Shown here in pieces: positions 1 through 6,500 of a stretch of DNA of 7,749 nucleotides. The notes below the pieces were generated by a model. The model searched no databases. It was given only the letters and a program-made list of their open reading frames with translations, and was not told the DNA's origin. Source of the DNA: Methylotenera_A sp040079935 (GTDB lineage: Bacteria > Pseudomonadota > Gammaproteobacteria > Burkholderiales > Methylophilaceae). The stretch's first letter is position 1. Every line of letters starts with the position of its first letter. The position numbers and the translations under genes were made by a program. The DNA is taken from positions 1 through 7,749 of the forward strand of contig JBEBJI010000051.1 in NCBI GenBank assembly GCA_040079935.1, read 5' to 3'.

Positions 1-361
1 TTTTTACCCAAAAGATGACACGCCGGGTTGCACCAAAGAAGCCTGCACGTTTCGCGATGATTTGCACAAGCTGGAAAAACTAGGCGCAAAAGTGGTGGGC
101 GTGAGTGTGGACGACGGCAAAAGCCATGCGGAATTCGCCAAAAAATACAGTTTACCGTTTCCACTTTTAAGCGATAAAGATGGTGCGGTTGCCAACAAAT
201 ACGGCGCGCTTAGCGATTTTTTGGTGATGAAAATGGCCAAGCGCTACACATTTTTAATCGATGACAGTGGCGTTTTAAGAAAAAGTTATTTAAGTGTCGA
301 TACTTCGCGGCATTCACAAGAAATTATTGACGATTTAACAGTAATTCAGCAGAATAAGTGA
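1..361 (+). CDS. bcp: Peroxiredoxin, Bcp/PrxQ type (3' part; 5' end outside the window)
   Basis: Thiol peroxidase that reduces hydrogen peroxide and organic hydroperoxides in the cytoplasm, normally recycled by thioredoxin. The reading frame is already open at base 2 and ends at TGA 359-361, leaving 119 codons. Bcp proteins are about 155 residues, so roughly the first 35-40 are missing. The visible part begins FYPKDDTPGCT, the peroxiredoxin active-site segment. Its Cys (visible residue 10) is the expected peroxidatic cysteine, and a second Cys five residues later (PGCTKEAC) is the expected resolving cysteine of atypical 2-Cys PrxQ enzymes. Further family segments are VVGVSVD, FPLLSDKDG, YTFLIDDSGV and a C-terminal HSQEIIDDL. 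msrB follows 67 bases downstream on the same strand; both handle oxidative damage and may be co-transcribed. The ttg at 62 is internal, not a start. Family assignment is firm; the symbol follows E. coli usage. Confidence 0.93.
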   Translation, partial: FYPKDDTPGCTKEACTFRDDLHKLEKLGAKVVGVSVDDGKSHAEFAKKYSLPFPLLSDKDGAVANKYGALSDFLVMKMAKRYTFLIDDSGVLRKSYLSVDTSRHSQEIIDDLTVIQQNK

Positions 362-428
362 TGGTCTGCAACCAGCATGGATATTGGCTATCAGACTGAT
401 TATTTTGAGTAATTTTAGGTAAATTAAC

Positions 429-824
429 ATGAAAAAAGTCATCAAAACCGATGCCGAATGGCAACAACAGCTTTCACCAATGCAATATCAAGTGACGCGC
501 CATGCCGCCACCGAGCGCGCAGGCACGGGGATTTACACCGACCACAACCAAGCTGGCATTTATACCTGCGTGTGCTGCAACACACCGCTGTTCGAATCCG
601 ACACAAAATTTGATTCTGGCTGCGGCTGGCCAAGCTATTTTAAAGCGCTAGATCCCGCCAACGTGCGCGAGCTGATGGACAGCTCACACGGCATGGTGCG
701 CTTTGAAGTGATTTGCAACGTTTGCGATGCGCACCTCGGTCACGTCTTCAAAGATGGCCCACCACCAACTGGATTACGCTACTGCATCAACTCAGCATCG
801 CTAAGTTTTGAAGAAAAAAATTAG
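429..824 (+). CDS. msrB: Peptide-methionine (R)-S-oxide reductase MsrB
   Basis: Reduces the R epimer of methionine sulfoxide in proteins back to methionine, repairing oxidised proteins with electrons from thioredoxin. The 131 residues match a complete single-domain MsrB. Two zinc-binding CxxC pairs are visible (Cys47/Cys50 in CVCC and Cys96/Cys99 in CNVCD). The FDSGCGWPSY segment holds the probable resolving Cys65, DAHLGHVF supplies conserved active-site residues, and TGLRYCINSASL carries catalytic Cys119. Cys49, inside the first zinc pair, is an additional cysteine. ATG at 429 is preceded by a TAGG sequence nine bases upstream (417-419), a reasonable ribosome-binding site, and the protein starts at the usual place relative to the family. 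It lies 67 bases after the bcp gene on the same strand, suggesting a small oxidative-repair unit. Nothing looks broken. Confidence 0.97.
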   Translation: MKKVIKTDAEWQQQLSPMQYQVTRHAATERAGTGIYTDHNQAGIYTCVCCNTPLFESDTKFDSGCGWPSYFKALDPANVRELMDSSHGMVRFEVICNVCDAHLGHVFKDGPPPTGLRYCINSASLSFEEKN

Positions 825-859
825 ATTTTATGGCGATATAATCAAATAAATATATCCTG

Positions 860-898
860 AAAGCCGCATGGATATTGGGCTGCAGAGTAGGCTTTTTT
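860..898 (+). terminator. Possible rho-independent terminator after msrB
   Basis: AAAGCC (860-865) pairs with GGCTTT (890-895) and runs into six T (893-898), 36 bases after the msrB stop. The 24-base loop is long, but an inner GCA/TGC pairing (866-868 with 881-883) could shorten it. It reads best on the plus strand. In the opposite direction, for the tRNA transcript, the T run is poor. The stem is modest, so this is tentative. Confidence 0.4.
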
Positions 899-929
899 GA
901 TATTTACGTGTTGATTTTAAAGCAGAATT

Positions 930-1016
930 TGGTGCCCGGAGCCGGAATCGAACCGGCACGACCGTAAAGTCGAGAGATTTTAAGTCTCTTGTGTCTACCA
1001 ATTTCACCACCCGGGC
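930..1016 (-). tRNA. tRNA-Leu(UAA)
   Basis: Read on the minus strand, the 87 bases fold as a class II tRNA. The acceptor stem pairs GCCCGGG (1016-1010) with TCCGGGC, including one G-U pair. The anticodon stem AGAGA/TCTCT encloses the loop CTTAAAA, giving anticodon UAA at 982-980. A long variable arm and the T arm GCCGG-TTCGATT-CCGGC follow. A CCA end is encoded at 932-930. The long variable arm and the D-arm TGGTGAAATTGGTAGACAC are typical of bacterial leucine tRNAs. It reads UUA and, by wobble, UUG codons. Confidence 0.97.
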
Positions 1017-1047
1017 GGGAGATTACTGCAGAACTATTGCGGTGCGT

Positions 1048-1076
1048 ATTCTATCACCGTACGGCAGTTTTTATAA
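1048..1076 (-). promoter_or_regulatory. Candidate promoter of tRNA-Leu
   Basis: On the minus strand TAGAAT (1053-1048) matches the -10 consensus at five of six positions. It is followed by ACGCACCGC, a GC-rich stretch of the kind found between -10 and start in stringently controlled stable-RNA promoters. The sequence 17 bases upstream, TTATAA (1076-1071), is a poor -35 box. Transcription would begin near 1040, leaving about 24 bases to be removed from the tRNA 5' end. The spacer contains the 8-base palindrome CCGTACGG (1057-1064). Confidence 0.45.
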
Positions 1077-1109
1077 GGCTAAATACCGATTTTTTGTAGT
1101 TTCATGTCT

Positions 1110-1144
1110 AAAAAAAATAACGGAGGCAATTGCCTCCGTTATTT
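1110..1144 (-). terminator. Rho-independent terminator of the TolC-OmpA gene
   Basis: A perfect 30-base palindrome (1115-1144, centre between 1129 and 1130) with core AACGGAGGCAATTGCCTCCG lies 26 bases past the stop codon of the minus-strand gene. It is followed in that direction by eight T (complement of A at 1110-1117). With a four-base AATT loop it forms a strong GC-rich stem plus U tract. A weaker T-bearing flank (1141-1147) might let it act on plus-strand transcripts too. Confidence 0.9.
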
Positions 1145-1170
1145 ATTAGTCATTTAATGTTTTTTTAAGT

Positions 1171-1521
1171 TTATTTTTGACGAATAAGCTCAACGCGGCG
1201 ATTAGCCTTGTTGCCCTCTATTGGATCATTTTCTGCAACAGGATTATCAAAGCCATAACCTTTTGCAGTTAAGCGATTTGCGTCAATGCCATGTTTCACT
1301 AGGTAATCACTGACTGATTTAGCACGTTTTTCTGAAAGTTTTTGGTTGTAATCAGCTTTAGAAGTATCGCGTTTGTCCGTGTGCCCAGCTACCTCAACAC
1401 CAGAATCACCCCAAGTTATAAGCGTTTTAATCGCGTTATCTAGCACTGGGTAAGAAACTGGTTTAATTTTGGCGCTATTGGTCTCAAACTCCACATCTGG
1501 CACCACTTTATCACTTAGCAC
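1171..1521 (-). other. OmpA-like C-terminal domain of the TolC fusion
   Basis: Residues ~495-610 of the TolC-family protein. The segment begins IVLSDKVVPDVEFETNSAKI, the usual first strand of OmpA C-terminal domains, and ends in NRRVELIRQK at the stop. The residues expected to hold peptidoglycan (Asp543, Arg560) are present. By family knowledge such domains bind the peptide stem of the cell wall non-covalently, so this would place the wall contact directly on the channel. Confidence 0.9.
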
Positions 1522-3003
1522 AATGATATCTTTTGGTTTTTCAACCGCTGGCATAGGTTTCGGTGCGATTGAAAGCGGTTTTGCATTTGCTAACAAAGCT
1601 TCTTTATCCACGTTTACTTGCGTCGCTGCAACGGCTTGGCACACATTGGCGCCATCCATATAAGCTTCGCGATTAACCTCTGGCAGGCCTTGACGAGTTG
1701 AGCCAATTTTATTTAACAATTCGCCTTGGCTGGCATAAAGTCGCGTATATGCCGTTTGAATATCATATTCGGTATTGGAATAAGCGCGTCTCGCCTGAAA
1801 ATATTCATTCTCAGTGTCTAGTAAATCTAGCAAAGTACGCTGTCCAATATCGAACTGTTTACGATATGCTTCGCGTGCGTTTTCAATGGCTTTTTGGTGC
1901 CTATCACGATATTCCATTTGTTCTTTAAGTTGCACAATATCGTTATAGGCAATAGTGACTAGCTGGCGCGTATCAACACATGCTTTGTCGCGTTGATCGG
2001 TGGCGGAATTCATTTTTTCAATCGTTTGACTCACTAAGGCTTTATCAGAGCCGCCGTTAAACAGATTAAAATTCATGGTGAGCTCTAATAAATCTGCCGC
2101 GCTGGTGCTATCGCGGCCATCGTTACTAGTGCCTAAGTTTTTACGCGCTTGTAAATCTAGGCGCGGCATATATTTAGCTTCTCTAGTTTTTACTTCGTCT
2201 TTGGCTGCTTGAATATCTTCGATGGTGGAAAGTAAATCTGGATTATGCAAATAAGCCACTCTAAGTGCTTCTGTTGCTGTTGGCTCTGCACCCGATTTAT
2301 AAAATTCTGGCTGCTCCAAGGTTGCTGGTGGTAACTCACCCATTAGGCGCTGCATACGCGCTGTAACATCATGCAGATTGGTCGATTCAGTCAACAAATT
2401 AGACTCTGCGAGCGCTAAACGTCCTGACGCCTGCTCTAAATCAACCTTGCGTGCCACACCAGCATCTACACGCTCTTTAATGCGGTCATAAAGCTGCCTG
2501 TGTACTACATAATTAGTTTTAGCATAATCAGATAATTGGCGATAACGAAGCGTATCGATGTATGAACGCATAAACTCTAGCGTGGTATCTTGCATAGCGG
2601 CTTGTAGCTCATAAAAGCGAACGCGCTTTGCATGACCTAAACGATTGGTTTCGCTTGATGTTGCAAAACCATCAAAAATCATTTGGCGCAACACTAGCTC
2701 ATTATTAAATCTTGGGACTGCCGTACCATTACGCCTACTAATACCGCCATCCATTTCTTCTTGTTCGCGATAAGTAGAAACAATGTCTGCCTTAGGCAGA
2801 AAGCCGCCCTTCACCGCGTCTTGCTCGTAGCCAGCGCCTAAATAATCGTGGTATCTTGCCTGCACCTCAGGGTTAGATGAAATGACCTTTTCAACCATTT
2901 GCTTAAGTGGCACTAATGCTTCGGCGCTTGATTGCTGGGCGAAAAACAACCCTGCCAATGATAGTATCAATCTATTTCTTATAGTTCTAGTAGCAAAACT
3001 CAA
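1171..3003 (-). CDS. TolC-family outer-membrane channel of type I secretion fused to an OmpA-like peptidoglycan-binding domain
   Basis: Predicted exit duct of a type I secretion system, trimeric in the outer membrane, with its own cell-wall anchor. Residues 1-27 form a signal peptide (basic start, hydrophobic LILSLAGLFFA, likely cleavage after SSA). Residues ~30-437 carry the two repeats of the outer-membrane efflux family, including YMPRLDLQA, FNLFNGG and a QFDIGQRTLLDLLDTENEYF helix typical of the LapE/AggA-like branch. A Pro/Lys/Ala-rich linker (~440-495) leads to an OmpA-like domain (~495-610) with VEVAGHTD, YNQKLSEKRAKSV, GYG and NRRVE. Asp543 and Arg560 correspond to the diaminopimelate-binding pair of OmpA, with two extra residues in the loop between them. 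Only two cysteines occur (342, 455). The start is TTG: an in-frame TAA sits two codons upstream, and AAAGGG lies eight bases before the TTG. The adhesin gene immediately upstream is the likely substrate. The fusion is unusual; the frame is continuous. Confidence 0.93.
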   Translation of the reverse strand: MSFATRTIRNRLILSLAGLFFAQQSSAEALVPLKQMVEKVISSNPEVQARYHDYLGAGYEQDAVKGGFLPKADIVSTYREQEEMDGGISRRNGTAVPRFNNELVLRQMIFDGFATSSETNRLGHAKRVRFYELQAAMQDTTLEFMRSYIDTLRYRQLSDYAKTNYVVHRQLYDRIKERVDAGVARKVDLEQASGRLALAESNLLTESTNLHDVTARMQRLMGELPPATLEQPEFYKSGAEPTATEALRVAYLHNPDLLSTIEDIQAAKDEVKTREAKYMPRLDLQARKNLGTSNDGRDSTSAADLLELTMNFNLFNGGSDKALVSQTIEKMNSATDQRDKACVDTRQLVTIAYNDIVQLKEQMEYRDRHQKAIENAREAYRKQFDIGQRTLLDLLDTENEYFQARRAYSNTEYDIQTAYTRLYASQGELLNKIGSTRQGLPEVNREAYMDGANVCQAVAATQVNVDKEALLANAKPLSIAPKPMPAVEKPKDIIVLSDKVVPDVEFETNSAKIKPVSYPVLDNAIKTLITWGDSGVEVAGHTDKRDTSKADYNQKLSEKRAKSVSDYLVKHGIDANRLTAKGYGFDNPVAENDPIEGNKANRRVELIRQK

Positions 3004-3016
3004 TTGTTACACCCTT
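3001..3016 (-). promoter_or_regulatory. Ribosome-binding site and TTG start of the TolC-OmpA gene
   Basis: On the minus strand the order is AAAGGG, eight bases, then TTG (3003-3001). An in-frame TAA at 3009-3007 excludes any longer reading frame. No ATG lies near enough to give a complete signal peptide, so TTG is the best start. Confidence 0.75.
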
Positions 3017-3035
3017 TACTTTCCAACTCGTTGTC

Positions 3036-3063
3036 ATGTTAAAGCATCACCTAGTATTGTCAA
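3036..3063 (-). promoter_or_regulatory. Sigma70-type promoter of the TolC-OmpA gene
   Basis: On the minus strand a perfect TTGACA (3063-3058) is followed after 16 bases by TAACAT (3041-3036), four of six matches to the -10 consensus. Transcription would start near 3029, giving a short leader of about 26 bases that contains the AAAGGG site. The promoter lies downstream of the adhesin terminator, so the channel gene can be expressed separately from the adhesin. Confidence 0.6.
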
Positions 3064-3105
3064 CCCTAATACTTACCGATAACACAGTTAAGCAATCCGC
3101 ATGCC

Positions 3106-3149
3106 AACTTATTGCTAAATTTGCAACATTTTCATGATGTTGCTAAGTT
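3106..3149. repeat. Nested inverted repeat upstream of the TolC-OmpA promoter
   Basis: GCAACAT (3123-3129) and ATGTTGC (3137-3143) form a seven-base dyad with a seven-base spacer. It sits inside a wider, imperfect pairing of AACTTA (3106-3111) with TAAGTT (3144-3149). A direct copy of TTGCTAA also occurs at 3112-3118 and 3140-3146. It lies ~40-90 bases upstream of the -35 box, has no T tract and is not a terminator. It could be an activator or repressor site; its function is unknown. Confidence 0.35.
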
Positions 3150-3187
3150 GTTTTAAAGCAGTTAGGCATTGTTTCATAAGTTTTTAT

Positions 3188-3222
3188 AAAAAAAGGCCGA
3201 CTTATTATCAAAGTCGGCCTTT
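3188..3222 (-). terminator. Rho-independent terminator of the RTX adhesin gene
   Basis: AAAGGCCGACTT (3192-3203) and AAGTCGGCCTTT (3211-3222) form a perfect 12-base-pair stem with a seven-base loop. It lies 25 bases beyond the adhesin stop codon. In the minus direction it runs into seven T (complement of A at 3188-3194). This separates the adhesin transcript from the TolC-OmpA gene. Confidence 0.92.
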
Positions 3223-3247
3223 CTAATTGACAGCTTATTGAGTTTGG

Positions 3248-3592
3248 TTAATCAGTGATTAACTTGTTGTTAGTCAGTAAGTTTTGAATAATGGCTTGGT
3301 CATCAGCAAAACCCGTAACTAAATCCACACCAGTTAATGTAATTCTCTGCACGTCTTTTGTTGGACTAAAGCCGTTAGAAAACCCGCCATTATTGCTAAT
3401 ATGAACAATGGTATTTGCACCAACCACTTCAAAATGTAGGTAAGAAGTTAAGTTGCCTGTGCCTGATACGTGTTGCTCACCCGTTAACATATCTCTAATG
3501 TCAAGCACATCGCCACCCACTGCTGCTGGGTCGAAGTCAGTAATGACATCAGTTGCAGGACTGCTAGTTGTGCCTTTATCAGCTAGCTCCCA
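3248..3592 (-). other. C-terminal type I secretion domain of the adhesin
   Basis: Adhesin residues 1373-1486. The segment reads DVITDFDP..GGDVLDIRDML, then LTSYLHFEV, NTIVHISNNGGF, and finally ITLTGVDL with IIQNLLTNNKLITD at the very end. This is the pattern of the C-terminal target domain of large adhesins (VC_A0849 subclass), which directs export through the ABC/membrane-fusion/TolC machinery. Being last in the protein, it leaves the cytoplasm first. Confidence 0.88.
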
Positions 3593-6500
3593 ACGGAACA
3601 CATCAACACCAGTACCACCAGTTAAAGTGTCGTTTCCCGCACCGCCCAAAATAATATCCGCGCCAATGCCACCGTTAATCACATCACTGCCATCACCACC
3701 CGATATAAAGTCGTCGCCGTCATTACCGTCTAGCGTATCGTTACCTGCATCGCCATATATTTGGTCTTTGCCTATGCCGCCGCTAATGGTATCGTTACCC
3801 GCGTTGCCATAAAGTTGGTCATCATCAGCCCCGCCATCAACAATGTCGTTACCGTCACCGCCTCGTACCATATCAAAACCTGCACCAGCGTTAATGGTAT
3901 CGTCGCCAGCCCCGCCAGAAATATTTTCGTTTCTAGCGGTGCCGTTAATGGTATTGTTAGCTGCAGTACCTGCAATATCATCAATGATATTATTGAGTGT
4001 CAAAGTCGCACTGGATGTATCGCCGTCTGTATCAGTGATTGTGTAACTGATAACTTCTGCTGCTGGTGCAGGCGTTCCGGCAGTATCCAAAATAGTAGAA
4101 TATCTCACTGCTGATATGCTGCCGTAGGCACCAGGGTATGAGCCCACACCACCGGCATCAATCACAATCTTGCCAATTCCTGTAAGACCTGCTGGCAATA
4201 CAACATTACCTTCAAGATTACTTGCAAACTGACCGATCAACTCCCCATGAACGTTGTAGACGTTGTAATTGAAAGCATTCGTACCACCAAGATTACTATT
4301 GGATGTATCAACAGTAATCGTCACACCCTGAACACCATGTGGGTGAGTGCTGGTGTTAAAAGTAATCACTAGACTTTCCAAACTATCGATTCTGGTGTTT
4401 GTATTGCCCACAATACCCACACCATCCGCATTAGGAGTATTGATTGCCGCACTGCCTTCTGCCGCACTTGTTCTTGCGATTCCGGTCAATGTCATACCGG
4501 CTGTTGAAGCTGTGGTCACCAAGGCAGCACTTGTAAGCGCGTAATTGGTAGAAGTGCCAGTCACATTAGTTGAAAGCTCTGCTGTTGGTGGTGCATATCT
4601 GTAATATCCATCTTCATTAAACACTAAGGAAGACCCATTCGTTGCATGTGTCCAGGTAAGCGTATTAACGCCTCCGATAATGGTAACTGTATAAGTACCG
4701 CCAAGCGCAACCGTAGAACCAACAACAGCAGTAAGATCAAAAGTAACACCCCTGAACGCAATGGAGCTCACGCTACCATTATCCCCAGGATTATCTTCGC
4801 CGGAGCGCCCTGTGCTAAATGAAGTTAATTGTAAACTATCGCCCCCATCAGTGCCGATTGCAGAAATTACATTACCCTCAAAGAATGAAGCATTACCCAT
4901 GAGAGTATCTACATCGTTATTGGCGACTGGCTTACCATCTACAATCTGGATGGTTTGCTTACCAGTAGCTGTATCACCATCACCATCTGTCGCAACAAAG
5001 TTAATATCAAATTGTTCACCCTCAGTTGCAAAACCGGCTGTTTGATAGGTATATTCGCCCGTTGTAAAGTTAAATATCAAAATACCATCTTCAAACCCAT
5101 TTGCGTTATTTAGCGTGAGCATATTACTTGTTAAGGGGAAGCCCGTTTGAGGCGTTCCGCCACCGACAACAGTAATTTGACCGGTTGTTGGGTTGTAGTT
5201 AAATGTAACATATGCATCAGGAACATTGTCACCGTTGGTGTCAAGGTGCATAACCAAGCTACTGATGTAACCACCATCTGCGCCAAAATTCAGGCTAGAG
5301 CTTGCGGTACTGCCTGCAACAGAGCCACCAAAACTTGTGGGCACAGAAGCCAGTAATACATCATCTAATGTTGCAACGTTTGTCACAATAATCGCGGCGT
5401 CTTTTACACCACTGCCGTCGCTATCCACGTTGTGAATGTTGTTGAGTTCCGTTGGGTTAGAAATATCCGATGCAATACCAATAGCATAAGTGTCAATATT
5501 ATTAGCGGTAGCAAATGCACGGTAGCCGTTTGCCGCCGGGTCTGTGGTATCTCCCTGGGTAGGTACGCCATCAGAGATAAAATAAACCGTGTACTTTTCA
5601 CCCACCACTGGTATGCCAATTGCAGCTTGCGTTGTAGTTAGTGCAGCTTCGTAATTAGTACCACCGCCCACTGTAAAGTTTGCTGCCAAGTTAAGCGCTG
5701 CAATAGCGGAAGTGGCAGTAGTGTAAGTGCCTCTATTAGCTGCAGTAGTATCAAAATCAATTAATGTGACACTGATATTGCCACCTTGGCTAAAGTACTC
5801 GTTGATTACTGCAGCTACTGCAAGCTGAGTGGCTTGCAAGCGATCCATAATGGTCACAGTGCCATCTGTAGCCACACTCTTCACTTCACCTGCCATACTG
5901 CCAGAGCTATCAATCACAAATACCAGGTTTGTATCAGGTAAGGTGCCAGTCTGAACTTGCACAATCGCATCTTGCACAGTAGGAACATCATCTACTACAT
6001 CAACTGTAAGGCTTGCATTATCAACCTCGCCCGAAACTGAGTTAGTGAGCGTATAGTTAACTGTAAAGCTATCGTTAGTACCTGCACCATCTGTGGTTCT
6101 ACCAACCAAGTCAACCACGTAATCGCCTTTAACATTTGCACCAAAATTTTGTGTGTAAACGGTTATGGTTGCAATCGGGCGAGAGCCACTTGTCGTATCT
6201 GTCACAGTTACAGTCACTACACCGTTCACATCTGGTGCTGAAGCGTTTACCGTGCCGCCTACAATAGTACCGCCAGAAATTGTGAATGTACTAAAGCTCG
6301 ATACACCAGTATCGTTAGCCAAAACGTTGCCTGTTGCTATTTCAATAGTTTGCGCTTCTTGCGTACCACCATTTTGTACGCCATTTTCGTTAATGCCCGA
6401 CTCATATACAGTCGCCACATCATTAGTCGCAGTGGTGGTAGTGTCGTAGTTCATTGTCAGCGTGGCATTTGATGTATTGCCATCACTATCCGCTAGCGTA

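Noticed and set aside
828..1010. Minus-strand 60-residue frame beginning MVKLVDTRDLKS
   Set aside because: It overlaps the tRNA-Leu gene almost entirely; this peptide is simply the translation of a leucine tRNA.
930..1016. tRNA-Leu as the integration site of an island carrying the adhesin genes
   Set aside because: Integrated elements normally lie beyond the tRNA 3' end, which here points toward msrB. The adhesin genes lie on the 5' side, and no integrase or duplicated tRNA 3' end is visible.
1698..1928. Plus-strand frame inside the TolC-family gene
   Set aside because: It is antisense to a strongly supported domain, has no recognisable features and no promoter or ribosome-binding site.
3593..3970. 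Regularly spaced short repeats as a CRISPR array
   Set aside because: The periodicity is 27 bases throughout with no spacers, and it encodes GGxGxDxUx nonapeptides.
3453..4114. Plus-strand open frames across the RTX block
   Set aside because: They are antisense shadows of the 27-base repeat periodicity; their proline/serine-rich products have no domain signature or convincing ribosome-binding site.
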